Assembly: GCF_000004075.3 (NCBI RefSeq)
Contig: NC_026656.2
Span: 17,928,607-17,992,606, forward strand
Direction of reading: 5' to 3'
From: Cucumis sativus
Taxonomy: Eukaryota; Streptophyta; Magnoliopsida; Cucurbitales; Cucurbitaceae
DNA: 64,000 bases
Part shown: one piece after another, positions 12,541 to 24,658 of the stretch
Position numbering within the stretch: the stretch's first letter is position 1
Layout: every line of letters begins with the position of its first letter
Made by a program: the position numbers and the translations under genes
Notes under the pieces: generated by a model
The model's input: only the letters and a program-made list of their open reading frames with translations
Databases searched by the model: none
What the model was told of the DNA's origin: nothing

Positions 12541-12681
12541 TCAAACATTAAGATGCCTTGATTTTTCCAAGAAGGGATCCTCATAAATTCGTTTAGCATT
12601 GGCATCATACTCTTTCCGTAGCTTTTCGGGGTTCCATCTGATGCAAACTGCCGCTCGACTTCCCAGAAAATAATTGAGGAT
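12541..12681 (-). pseudogene. Possible orphan coding fragment (terminal exon or gene relic)
   Basis: A 46-codon stretch, open on the minus strand from just after a TGA at 12684-12682 to a TGA at 12543-12541. Its composition is strongly protein-like (contains AAVCIRWNPEKL, KEYDANAKRI and YEDPFLEK), rich in charged residues and less AT-rich than its flanks. It has no ATG and no clear acceptor, so it would have to be a last exon or a decayed relic. A second minus-strand frame across the same bases is also open (contains FMRIPSW), which weakens the case. I do not recognise the family. Confidence 0.35.
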
Positions 12682-14141
12682 TCAAGTTGTTGACTTGGGC
12701 GTTCACTTGTACATAAACTTATATTTGCACATGCTTTATTTTGTTCTTTTGTATATTATATATCAACTTTCATAAGCCATAAATTTACTTGTAAAAAAGA
12801 TCCAGATCTTACTAATTTTAAAGTAATACAAATCCCGACGCATGAAACTCTTGGATAGAAGCAGAAACAGTAATTGAATAAGTACCCGTGTCCTTAAATT
12901 TATCAAAGAATTATTGTGGCTCAAATTTATACCATTAATGCAACAACATCCACAATGGGACAAATTTGTTTTTTATAACAAAGGCCTTTCCTTCATCTCT
13001 TTAATCTATTGCCTCCTCACCTCCACAAACTTCACGCCAAAAGATACCTTCAAAACCTTTTTCTCGAAAACAAATAAATAACACACTTTATAAGAAAAGG
13101 CAATGGCGGGTCCCTATTTCACGTACTCTTTTCTCTTATTAAATTTGACAAAACGTTACTTGTCAAATTAAATAATAATTGGTAAGACGTTTTCAATGTC
13201 AACCGTTCTGGATGAAAATGTTCGTATGGCCCAACTTGCTCCTAGAAGACAGAATTAGAGAAGTGAAGTGGCTGAAAATTTATTCTAGAGGAGTTCGTGA
13301 AATGTGCGACTAAAAGGGGTATGGAGTTTATAATATACTAATTGTATGGACTTCACAATTTTGGACTTCACAATTTTACTTACCGTTTAAAGATGAAAAT
13401 CAACAATTTCCAATGAGAGCGTTGCTTACCAAGTTTGAATTCATTAAATTTTTTCTAATTATTTGTGGGTGAAATTTTCAAAATAATCATAAGGTGGCTA
13501 CTGTTTAGTAGCTAAATGAGTAACGAAAAAACTTTGATTATTGGTGGTGTGGGGTCAAGGTTACAAAAAGGAAAAACTTCAAATCTAACATTTAAATATC
13601 TAACATTTGTACAGTGAAGAATCAATTTAAACCTAAGGTCTCAACAACTTGTAATGTTGCAATTAGTAATTTGATTCCGACAACGTTCATTATTATGTGC
13701 TAATAATGGACTATAGCGTGTGAGATGGGTTAATGATGCAAGCAAAGTTAAAACAAAAATAAAAATTTCATCTAAAAGATACAACGAAGTCATATACAAC
13801 ATTAATTATATTTTATAAAGAATAATTCAAATTGCTAATATTAACAATTGAGTCAAATCAAATTAATATTAAAAATCAAATCAATTATATTTGGGAAAAT
13901 ATTTTGTGTTGACATACACTTGAATAGAGTTGAACAAATTGGGAAGTACGGCCCATTTTCACTTCTGTCAGGGCCAACAGTTTCTGCCCAATGAAGAAAT
14001 GAAACCCTCACTCCTTGAAAACAATTGGAAGAAGAAGACTCTATTTCCAAATCCGAGAAGTCCCCAAGAGTGTCTAAATGTTAAATTATGGACAACTTTA
14101 TTCTACTCTCGAGAGATCTTTCAAAAATAAGAGACATTTAC

Positions 14142-14192
14142 AACTTGGTTAAATATGGTAAGTTTAACTTGGTTGCATATGTTGAGTTTAAC
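14142..14192 (+). repeat. Degenerate 25-base tandem repeat upstream of the protease
   Basis: Two adjacent copies of an ACTTGGTT, ATATG, AGTTTA unit. The second copy differs at about five positions. A further AGTTAAATATGG at about 14223 may be a remnant third copy. Confidence 0.55.
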
Positions 14193-14291
14193 CATAGGAA
14201 ACTAATTTGAACAATTCATTGGAGTTAAATATGGTGGGACCTACTCCATACTCCAAAGAAACAAAAACAAATATTATGTGTGTGTATGTGT

Positions 14292-14311
14292 GTGTGTATA
14301 TATATACACAC
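14292..14311 (+). promoter_or_regulatory. Perfect palindrome containing a TATA core, upstream of the protease
   Basis: GTGTGTATATATATACACAC is its own reverse complement over 20 bases. It contains the only TATA-like core close to the protease ATG, about 40 bases upstream. If used, it would leave a leader of only some 15-20 bases. Confidence 0.5.
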
Positions 14312-14346
14312 CTTATCTTGCAGAAGGGTTTCCATATTGATCATCA

Positions 14347-17025
14347 ATGGCAGCTCGCCTATACTTTTGGTTTTCTTTGATACCTATTTTCTGGCTGTGC
14401 CCCATATTGACAGAAACTCGTAATTACATTGTCCACATGAACTCAGCTGCCATGCCAAAGCCTTTTGCTAGCCGCCATAGCTGGTACTCTGCCACCATTT
14501 CCTCTCTTCTACATTCTTCTTCTTCTTCTTCTTCCTCTTTCCCATCCAAATTGATCCATACTTACAACCATGCAATTAGTGGTTTCTGCGCAAGTCTCAC
14601 ACCATCCCAGCTTGAGGCTTTGAAAAATTCCCCTGGCTATCTCTCCTCTGTTCTTGATTCATCAGTTCATGTTGACACAACTCATTCCTCTCACTTCCTT
14701 GGTTTAAGCTCCAACCATGGTCTCTTGCCCATCTCTAAATATGGTAGTGATGTTATAATTGGGTTTGTGGATACTGGAATTTGGCCTGACAGTGAGAGCT
14801 TTATTGATGATGGGATGTCCGAGATTCCATCTAAATGGAAAGGAGAATGTGAGAGTAGTACTCATTTCAATGTCTCCTTCTGCAACAATAAGCTGATTGG
14901 AGCTAGGTTCTTTAACAAAGGACTAATTTCTGGGTTACCGAAGGCAACGATATCTATTAATTCTACACGTGACACCATCGGTCATGGAACTCATACGTCC
15001 ACCACTGCAGCAGGTACGGTTAAATCACCAATCAACTTAGAAACTTAAATCGATGATATGCTTTACTATAAATTTAAGTGTATATATATTATGAAATCAA
15101 TTTATTATTAGAATGATGTTATGGCTACTAGGAAGATATCAATTTATTATTAAAATGAGTATTAGATAGATTGTTTAGGCTTCTCTAGTTTCATATGGTT
15201 TAGATATAACACATCCCACTAAACTTATTGTCAAATTTGTAAATAACATCAATTCATATACAACTTAGTTATTCAACAAGATCAACACTAACACTCTTGA
15301 ACGATGAAATAAATGCTAAATGTTACTTCAATAAAGCTGAACGAGAAACAAACTTTAAACGTTAGGCTACAATTTCATGTTTAAATCACCAAATTCAAAA
15401 ACTTAAACTGATGATTAGGAAGCTACATCAAAGAGGCGTCGTTTTTCGGTTATGGTCGAGGAACTGCAAGAGGTGTGGCTCCAAGAGCACGAGTGGCAAT
15501 ATACAAGGCCATATGGGAAGAAGGTAATTCTGTATCAGATGTAGTTGCTGCCATCGATCAAGCAATTTCAGACGGCGTAGATGTCATATCCTTGTCGATC
15601 GGCATTGACGGTGTTCCATTGTACGATGATCCAGTTGCTATAGCCACATTCGCTGCTGTCGAGAGAGGTATTTTTGTGGCGACATCCGCCGGAAACAATG
15701 GACCTCAACTTGAAACAGTACACAATGGAGCACCTTGGCTTTTGAATGTTGCAGCAGGCACAATGGACCGTGACTTTGGAGGTACAATTACACTTAGCAA
15801 TGGAGTTTCAGTTTTGGGTTCATCTTTATTTCCTTTAAACATAACCACGGGTTTGTCCCCACTCCCCATTGTGTTCATGGGTGGATGTCAAAACTTGAAG
15901 AAACTCAGAAGAACTGGATACAAGATTGTGGTATGTGAAGACAGCGATGGCTATTCCTTAACTTCGCAAGTTGATAATGTTCAAACTGCAAACGTTGCCT
16001 TGGGAATTTTCATTTCCAATATCTTTGATTGGGATAACTTAATCCAAACACCATTCCCCTCTATTTTTCTCAACCCATATCATGGAAACATCATAAAAGA
16101 TTACATTCATAAAAGCTCTGACCCAAAAGCAGAGGTGACGTTCCACAAGACAATACTTAGGACAAAGCCAGCGCCAATGGTGGCTCGTTACAGTTCAAGA
16201 GGACCATCACAAAGCTGCCCATTTGTGTTAAAGCCTGATATTATGGCGCCCGGTGATACCATTTTAGCTTCATGGCCTCAAAATGTACCAGCCATGGATG
16301 TGAACTCAACCCCAATTTACTCTAAGTTTAATGTAATTTCAGGAACCTCCATGTCTTGCCCACATGCCGCTGGGGTTGCGGCCCTTCTCAAGGGCGCACA
16401 CCCTCAGTGGAGCCCCGCCGCGATTCGGTCGGCGATGATGACAACGGCCGACATATTAGACAACACCCAAACTTATATCAAAGATTTTGGCAACAACAAC
16501 AAATTTGCCACTCCTTTAGCCATGGGGTCTGGCCATGTTAATCCCAACAAAGCCATTGATCCGGATTTGATTTACGACGTGGGAATCCAAGACTATGTAA
16601 ATGTTTTATGTGCATTAAACTACACGGAAAATCAAATCCGAATAATCACTCGATCGGACTCAAACAATTGTGAAAACCCGTCGTTGGATTTGAACTACCC
16701 TTCTTTTATCATGATTGTCAATTCTAGTGATTCGAAGACAAGAAAAAGAAAAATCTCGGGAGAATTCAAGAGGACATTGACCAAGATTGGAGAACATAGA
16801 GCAACATATGAAGCAAAGTTGACAGGAATGAAGGGGTTTAAAGTGAGAGTGAAGCCAAACAAACTGAATTTCAAAAGAAAGAATCAAAAGTTGAGTTTTG
16901 AGCTGAAAATTGCAGGCAGTGCAAGAGAAAGCAATATCGTTTTTGGTTATCTGAGTTGGGCGGAGGTCGGAGGTGGGCATATCATTCAAAGTCCAATAGT
17001 TGTCTCCGGAATGAGACTGCAGTGA
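14347..17025 (+). CDS. Subtilisin-like serine protease (SBT1.9-like subtilase)
   Basis: Two exons, 14347-15013 and 15419-17025, join in frame to 757 residues, the usual subtilase length. The order is: signal peptide (about 1-23, hydrophobic core FWFSLIPIFWLC); inhibitor I9 propeptide (YIVHM to HSSHFLGL, about 27-119); peptidase S8 domain. Catalytic residues are in place: Asp142 (FVDTGIWPDSESF), His213 (GHGTHTSTTAAG), oxyanion Asn315 (SAGNNGP) and Ser533 (GTSMSCPHAAG). A protease-associated region is inserted between Asn and Ser, and a fibronectin-III-like C-terminus ends the protein. The enzyme should be secreted to the cell wall and cleave peptide or protein substrates. The opening TETRNYIVHM and AMPKPF resemble Arabidopsis SBT1.9 and tomato SBT3. 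The intron falls two codons after the His motif; many SBT1 genes are intronless. Substrate is unknown. Confidence 0.92.
15014..15418 (+). repeat. Subtilase intron flanked by direct repeats
   Basis: The first and last parts of this 405-base intron carry diverged copies of one sequence, at 15020-15057 and 15381-15416. Both read TTAAATCACCAA, then a short variable spacer, then AAACTTAAA and GATGAT. The right copy ends exactly at the acceptor TAG. Inside the intron another motif (ATCAATTTATTATTA) also occurs twice, at about 15096 and 15138. Confidence 0.7.
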
Positions 17026-17723
17026 AACTAACATATATCTGCATGACATGTGATTATTTTCATATAATTCATATTGTGAAGACATTGAATTATGGAGTTA
17101 CTTGTGGAATTAAAAAAAATTAAAACAGAGGGTAAGACAAAGATAAGATGAGTGGGGTTTGTTCAGTTTAACACACTTGTGTTTTCTTTTTGCATAAATC
17201 AAACGAAACTTTCAAGCATTAACATAGTGGTTATGTAGTAGTTAACGAATGAAATTTTAATAAAGCAATTTGAAGACGAAGAACAACATCTTTAGATGAG
17301 TCTTAATATCATAAGTTTTTAGATAATCACCTGCTCTAAAGAAAATAGTAGTATAATTATATCAAAAAAGAAGCAAAGAAGGGATTAGAGAGTGAGACGT
17401 TAGAAAGCATTAAACAACGTTTCCAATTCACTAAAATTTTTAATTACACTACAAAAATTTAATCCATATTATTTAGACGTAAACTTTGATTTGTGTCATG
17501 CTAATAATTAACGTGATGAATCAACAACAAGAAATTGAAAAAAATAGTACACCAAAAAAATAAAATACATTTTGAACTTTTTTTTCATCCACTAGTCCTC
17601 AGTTTTCTTCCAAAATAAAAAATGAAAAAGAAAAACGAAAAATTTTAAAACATAAATTAGTTTACAAGATTGAGGCCTATAGTTTCAGCCCCATAAAGCT
17701 TAGCTCGTTTGCTAGTCTAACGA

Positions 17724-17789
17724 GGCCCAATCATTTCAGCCCATTGGTTGACCCATTTTCTCCGGACAAAAGCCCAACATTTCGGCCCA
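17724..17789. promoter_or_regulatory. Orphan cluster of site II (GGCCCA/AGCCCA) motifs
   Basis: GGCCCA at 17724 and 17784 and AGCCCA at 17738 and 17771 fall within 66 bases, with TTTCAGCCC and TTTCGGCCC repeated around them and an inverted CCAAT (ATTGG) at 17743-17747. This looks like a TCP-bound growth-gene promoter, yet no gene is visible nearby. Confidence 0.4.
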
Positions 17790-20700
17790 CAAAGATTCGT
17801 CTATTTTCACATAAACTAAATCCGAACAATTTCTGGCTGCTCATTAACTTTTTTTTTTCTTTCTTTTTTAATTGGATTGTCAAAAACTGATTTTAATTAA
17901 TTTGAGATATTGGTTGGTGTTTAAGTATAAAGAAGATAAGAGATGAAATTTTGTCGTATATAAATCACTAATGGGGCTTTATAAGCAATGTAAATATTAA
18001 GTATATCAATAGCTAATTAAATAAATAAAAAAGAAGATTAATATGTTACTTGGTAATGATTAAAATTTGGAATTAGTGAGGAGAAAAATGAAAAATAAGA
18101 GAAATTTAGAAGTTGGTTCAGAGATAGGATAAATAGAAATAATAATGAAGGGTTGTAGAAGGGAACACGTGGAGAGGGACGTGGCAATTGCAACTTTTTT
18201 CTAGTAATTAACACATTGACTAAAACTATACTCCATTTAACTCACCATATTAATCTCTCTTTTTCGAAATTAAAGCCTCAAACTTCTATCTCAATTTTTG
18301 TTGTATTAAAACTTTATATTGACTTGTTTGTGTTATGAATATTTGAACTATGTTTTATGTGTTCCATACCTACTTAACTCAAATATATTTAATTAATAAC
18401 TTTGTAGTGGATTTATTTTATTTTTGAAAATGTGTTTATGGATTATTATGTGATATTGGACTCTTGGAGATAACATTTTTTCTCTAATATATATTATTTT
18501 GGAGTTATCTATATGGATTTTAGCATTTGATTTGTAACATAAAATAAATACGACGTTTTGCTTTCATTTTAATTGATAATAATTGAAATATAATTATAAT
18601 GTTTACTTAGTAACCACGACTTGTAAATATATTATTAAATACCTTTCCATTAACTAAATTTAAATGTCTAAAAGAACTAAATATATATTTAAAAGCATTA
18701 AAGCACTAAAAAACTAAATTTATTTTTCTAAACTCATGTTTCCATAAATATTAAAGCACTCTTCAAACAAATCTTAAAATTTTAATCGAAAGTTTCAATC
18801 ACTTAAGTAAAAAAAGAGTTGCAAATGGATGGATAGATTGAGATAAAAATTAATTTTTAGAATATCGTATGAGAATAATTAATGAAAAATATATACATGT
18901 ATAAATAACCATAAACTTCTTTTAAAAGGAAATATCACCATCAAACTTACATAAACATAAAGTTCAACAATTAAAAAATTGTTTTTAAAATCTTTTTAAT
19001 TTTGACATTAATTTTTTAACATAAAATATGCAACCCAACTAAAAAAAGAAAAGAATTAATTCAAATTTTATATTGAAAGTTAGTGGATCTTTAGTTCTTC
19101 ATCTAATATATATTACACCCTTTCTTCCATATTATTTTCAAAAACAACAAACGAGAGATTAAAATATTTTGATGGTGCATGGCCGAGTGGTAAGTGCTAC
19201 AAATTTTAGTTTTAATCAAAATTCTTCAAATTAAAAATTTAACAACAGTTTTACTTCAAATATCGGTTATTATATGTCATAAGCATAACACAAATAAATC
19301 ACACCAACAACAAATAATAATAAACGATAAAATATAAAGTCAATAATAATTGGCTTTGGATAAAAATATCTTTATAAAAAAAAAGGCACATTTCATTGTC
19401 ATAGTGAGAATAGTTTTTAATCCCAATTGTATATCTCAACAACTATTTTTTTATAATCTTCAAACTTTTCCCATCTTAAGATGGTTTAAAGTTGTTTTCA
19501 AGGAAGAATAATACCCAACAATAATAGACTAATAAGAGTTTCAAAATTACAAATTTTGGATATATATATGTGTGTGTGTGTTTTCAAAACTACTTTTTAG
19601 AGAAAAAGGGAAGTGATTGAAGGGTTGATTCTTTTATTGGATCACAAGCAATCCCATGCATCATGTCATGCTCTGTACATCCCATTTATAATTTTAAAGA
19701 TAAAACCACTTTTTCTCTTATATAAATATTGTTAATTAGGTTGAATTGTCAAAATAATGCAAATTCTTAATCTCTTTTAATTAATTTGGCTAAGTGCTTG
19801 AATTATTCTACCCATCATGTATTCATCTATTAAAAAAATGGAAAAAGATATCGTAAAATTAACCCAATTAGAAAATAAATTAAATAAAGCATAACAAAAA
19901 AATATATATTTAATTTAATTGTCATATAAAATGAAAAATTCACTTGGTGAAAGAATATTGGAACAGATAATTAAAAAATAGTTAAAGGGAAACGAAGAGT
20001 GATTAGGTGAGAAAAGAAAATTATTTATGAAATCTCAAAAATGATTTGATTTTAATGATTAAATATCGTTTTCAATAGTTTTGACATTATAAGCAAAACA
20101 TTATTGGTGTAAGTAATTTGTGATTGTGTTAAGGGGGAAAAGAAGAAGTCTTGAGTTTGGGTTTTGTCCAAGTGTCCCACCATTAATTCTCTATGACCCA
20201 ACTTCTCTTCTCCACAATAATTTAATACTCAAACACTCTTTGTACCTTCCAAATGTACCATTTAAACCACTTCCAAAACAAAACAAAAAACACCATTTAT
20301 TTTATTCCCTTTTCATTTCTAGAGCTTACATTATATGAAGTCTTCACTTCTATAAAAAAACTTAATATAATCCATTTTCAGTTTGATGATTCATATTTAG
20401 TTTTTAGGAGGGATTTTAGAAATGTATTCACTTTCACAAAACAACCAAATAAATGAAAATAACTTGAAAGAAATTTAGGTTAAATGTGAATTTTGTATAT
20501 GGCGAAACTATACTGAATTCGATACCTATTTTATTTTGAATATGATTCAAGGGATAAAGTCGTCTATTATTATCTAAAGTTTGATTCTATCTCTTACCTT
20601 CGGGAAATATAGTTGAACGTTTTTAACCAAAGCATGGCAATACATATGTATACACTTTCAACTAAAATTAATTAATTAAGGTTTCGTTTGGTAGCAATTT

Positions 20701-21902
20701 CGATTTTTTTTGTTTTGTTTGTTCTATTTTTTAAATCATGGTTTTTTATTTTTGTTTATTAATAACAAAAAAATCATATATATTTGATAACTATTTTTGT
20801 TTTCTACTAATGAAAAATAAAATTTATTTTGGAAGCTTCGGATTTTTCTTTGTAATTTTAGAAACAATAGTAAATAATATGTTGTTTTTCTTATATTAAA
20901 TGTACCAATAAAAGATCTAAAAATTTACTACATTTTGTAAATATTTTTGTTCATTATGATACATTTGAAAATGCATATCCCTTTATTTTTATTATATCGA
21001 ATATCTAGGTACCATTAAATTGGATAGAGTATATTTTTATCTTACTATAAAATGCAAATTTTTATTCAACAAGTACGTAGGAAAAATTTGAACAAATGTT
21101 CTTTCAAAATTTTAGAGTGTAAATTTCAATTAATCACGTTAACTCTTCCGTTTTTATTTTATCATTTTGATAGATTCTTTCATTCAAATGAAAATAGAGT
21201 GACATAATGGGACAATAAATTATAAATTAAAATACTGATGTACATAATACATGAATAGCTAGTTTATGATTATACCCTTAAATTTTTTACGGGGTCGTTA
21301 TCTTGTTTTTTTCAAATAAGAATTTACACACTTATACTATTAAAATCAATTTGAAACATTACCTTTTGACTTATTATAAGTATCTAAATTGTTGAAAGGC
21401 TTTTTCATCCCTTTTGTTCTCTTATTCTCCCACACTAAAACTTTAGGCTAAACCTTGAATATATGCAATTTGCTATTTGCAAGTGAATTCGAAAACACAT
21501 ATGATTGTATAGAAATTGATGGAATTTCAGATTTTTTTAAAAAAACGACATTCAAAATTGATTTAATTAGTATTGCTATTAGTATTATTATTTGAATTTC
21601 GATCAAAAAGTGAGTGGCATGGAGGATTTGTTGAATGTTCAATGTTGGTCCAAGTTGATTTGGATTTTTCATTGGAATAAGAGAGTTTTGAAAGATTCTA
21701 ACTCCATTATTATTATAATAATTAGTTAAACCATTAGTGATAATTAGTAATTAATATTTGTTGTACCTTAACTAAGTAAACTGTTAAGAAGAAGAAGAGA
21801 GAATAAAATTGGGTCCTTTTCCATAAACCAAAAATAAAAACTTATTTTTCATCGAATACCCAACCCTTGAATGCACGCGTTTAAAGACACTATCCTCCCT
21901 CG

Positions 21903-21924
21903 CACGTGCTTCCTTGTGCACGTG
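21903..21924. promoter_or_regulatory. Paired G-boxes upstream of the ARM-repeat gene
   Basis: Two CACGTG palindromes at 21903-21908 and 21919-21924 are 16 bases apart. The second reads CACGTGTC, an ABRE core. They lie about 50 bases upstream of the TTTATAA TATA-like box. bZIP (ABA) or bHLH/PIF factors bind such sites. Confidence 0.55.
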
Positions 21925-22287
21925 TCAGCCCGCTGCCCGAGACTTAGTCCAGGTGTTCCCTCTCTCTTCTTCCTTTATAACCTTCCCCTTCCCCTTCCCC
22001 TTTTTTTTCCTTTCTCAAACAAACCCCTCCGAGTTCATTCCTTACTGACTCGGTCTCCTCTTTTTCTTCACTCCAACAACTCAAACCGCCAACTCTATTC
22101 AGTATTTATCATTCATTTCTATCCCTTATTGGATAACTGGATTTCCATACTTTCCAATTTTGATCTCTTCCCCTTTCTTCTGTTTTCATTTCTTCTTCTT
22201 CTTATCTGTCTCCGTTTTTTTTCTTTTCCCTTTTATGTGTTATAGAATTCAGAGACCTAAGGTGGGGATTTTGTTCTAATTTCGGTG

Positions 22288-23830
22288 ATGGGGACGGAGA
22301 ATCCCATGAATTTTACTTACATGGGGAGAACCTTTGATGATCTGAGCAACGGGGATAGTTCTGGGGCTTTTAGTGACTGTAATAGCGATAGATCCGGGGA
22401 GTTTCCGACGGCTTCATCGCAGAGTCGGCGGCTTTTGATTGCCTGTGCTTCTGATAACTCCGACGAGTTAATTCGGCATCTGGTTTTGGACCTTGAGTCC
22501 TGTTCGATTGAGGAGCAGAAACAGGCGGCTATGGAGATCAGACTTCTAGCCAAGAACAAACCGGAGAATCGATTGAAGATCGCAAAAGCTGGTGCCGTTA
22601 GACCGTTGATTTCGCTGATATCATGTACGGATCCTCAGCTTCAAGAGTACGGCGTGACGGCGATTTTGAATCTATCGCTTTGCGACGAGAATAAGGAGTT
22701 GATAGCGGCGTCTGGTGCGATTAAGCCACTTGTGAGGGCTCTCATGTCCGGAACTCCAACGGCGAAGGAGAACGCGGCTTGTGCTTTACTGAGGCTTTCG
22801 CAAATGGAAGAGAACAAGATAGCAATCGGACGGTCAGGAGCGATTCCACTTCTGGTGAATCTGTTGGAGAACGGCGGGTTTCGGGGAAAGAAGGACGCGT
22901 CGACGGCGCTGTATTCGTTGTGTTCGGTTAAAGAGAACAAAATCAGAGCGGTGAAAGCGGGAATCATGAGGCCGCTAGTGGAATTAATGGCGGATTTTGG
23001 GTCAAACATGGTGGACAAGTCAGCGTTCGTGCTAAGCGTGTTGGTATCGATGTCGGAAGCCAGGTCGGCTCTGGTGGAAGAAGGCGGAATTCCGGTACTG
23101 GTGGAATTAGTGGAGGACGGAACACAGCGGCAAAAGGAAATCGCGGCGGTGATTTTGCTGCAGATTTGCGAGGATAGTGTCCTTTACCGTACAATGGTGG
23201 CTCGTGAAGGAGCAATTCCGCCGCTAGTCGCTTTGTCACAATCCGGCACTAATCGCGCCAAACAAAAGGTACGGATTCCCATCTCAAACCTCCGTCTGTT
23301 ATTCTCAGGCCGACCAATCGGCACAACTGACGTGGCATTTCATTTTCTTTTCCTTATTTAATAAATGAAACGATGGCTTCTTTCTTTATAATTAAAAAAT
23401 GTGGGATTTGGTTTTTGAGGTGGAAGAGAAGGCTGTTCGGCCACGTCACTCTTTTTCTTGGCTCTATCTTTTATTTAATTTCATTTCCTTTTCTCTAAAG
23501 TAAATAAATAAAGACTTTAAAAAAATCTGAGTAATAATTAATACGAGCGCCTCCCTCTTAACCTTATATTTCATTGCCTAAACTTTAGGTTTAAATTATA
23601 ATTTAATCCCATCACCAAGAGTTAATGCTTAAAATGTTGGTATTTAAATTTGATTTTGCGTTTTATATACTTATAATTACATGAAATGGAATTGAAATTA
23701 TTAGAGTACTGATTTTAGAATTGGTTTATTTTGTGGGTGAAAATGAGAACAGGCGGAGAAATTGATAGAGCTTCTACGGCAACCAAGATCCGGCAACTAC
23801 GCTGCCACCACCTCAGATGTGTCAGTCTAA
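22288..23830 (+). CDS. Armadillo-repeat protein (U-box protein 4-like, lacking a U-box)
   Basis: Two exons, 22288-23268 and 23753-23830, join in frame to 352 residues; the second exon supplies only the last 25. The N-terminus (NPMNFTYMGRTFDDLS, then CNSDRSGEFPTASSQSRRLL) matches my memory of Arabidopsis At3g01400 (about 355 aa). From about residue 75 on, six or seven armadillo repeats follow, each with the IxxAGAIxPLVxLL pattern (AGAVRPLISLI, SGAIKPLVRAL, SGAIPLLVNLL). No U-box is present although databases often name such proteins PUB4-like, so ubiquitin-ligase activity should not be assumed; it is probably a protein-binding scaffold. The start ATG follows a CT-rich leader with a 14-codon upstream frame at 22235-22279, ending 8 bases before the start. 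Confidence 0.9.
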
Positions 23831-24658
23831 TTTTTGTTCCGGCCACGTGGACGATCCAACCCCCCCACACAACAAGACATCTCAATTACATTACACCCCA
23901 AAAAGAGAGAGAGAGATAAGTGGGGAGAGGTTTTCTTTGTTTTGTAAATATATTTGCGAACTTTTTCTACTTTTCTTTAATGTTTGTTGTGATAAATTGA
24001 TCCTTTTTTTTTCTTTTGTTGAGAAAATTGGAAGGCATATTTATACTAATGTGTAAATGGAGAAAAAAAAAAAAAGAGGTGGTCGACCCATTAATGGATT
24101 ATTCGATCTCTTTTTTTCCTTTGAAATCAGGATAAAGAAATGAGAAAAGAGGCAAAGAGGAAAAGAGAAGTTTTGATATATAATATGATTAAAGAGAAAA
24201 GAAAAAAAGATTGCTGTATTGGTGGTGGGGTATTCTAATTCTATTCCATGAGCCTTTTTATAAAATAATAAAAATTTAAAAAGATGGATAAAGAAATGAA
24301 TAAAAAAGAATAGAGTCCACGGAGTTAGCACCTTAGCGTGCATCCGGTTCGATTATATGGGTTTTTTTAGTGAAATTATTTGGGGGAAACAAATAATTGA
24401 AGAAAGAAAGATATCCCAATCGGATTTATTTTTAACTACCGACATTTTAATTATAATAATAATAACAATAATGGCGTAATATATATATATATTTATAAAG
24501 AAAATGTGTTTAAGGTTTTAATTAGTATAAGAGATAAATAGAGAAAGAAGAAGAAAAAAGTAAAGGAGAGGTAGCCGACAAGTAGCTATAGCATGGGAAG
24601 GGTATTGTATTGATGAGTGATGATTGAATGAATCGAGGGGGTTAAAGAGAGAATGGTA

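Larger units (their letters stand above)
12174..14346. other. Spacer: F-box 3' flank and protease promoter
   Basis: Mostly AT-rich. It contains one protein-like minus-strand fragment at 12541-12681 (separate entry), a 15-base tandem duplication (GGACTTCACAATTTT, twice) near 13349-13378, and the repeats just upstream of the protease. No other coding signal is visible on either strand. Confidence 0.5.
17026..22287. other. Gene-poor AT-rich spacer
   Basis: No reading frame with protein-like composition in 5.2 kb. Notable contents are an orphan GGCCCA cluster near 17.7 kb, a tRNA-like TGGCCGAGTGGT at about 19180 with no T-arm (only a fragment), and a MITE-like relic at about 20683-20900 (GTTTCGTTTGGTAGCAATTT followed by T-rich sequence and GATAACTATTTTTGTTTTCT). 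The CT-rich leader of the ARM gene begins near 21980 after a TTTATAA. Confidence 0.45.

Noticed and set aside
14347-17025. Subtilase as two genes or a frameshifted pseudogene
   Set aside because: A GT-AG intron at 15014-15418 joins both parts in frame with all catalytic residues.
19171-19205. tRNA-like TGGCCGAGTGGT stretch
   Set aside because: Only a D-arm-like piece is present, with no anticodon stem, T-arm or matching 3' acceptor.
21871-22245. 124-codon plus-strand frame upstream of the ARM gene
   Set aside because: It spans the TATA region and CT-rich leader; its Leu/Phe/Pro/Ser composition is that of a translated pyrimidine tract.
22641-23239. Minus-strand frames of 91-125 codons
   Set aside because: Antisense to the ARM-repeat exon, with no family resemblance.
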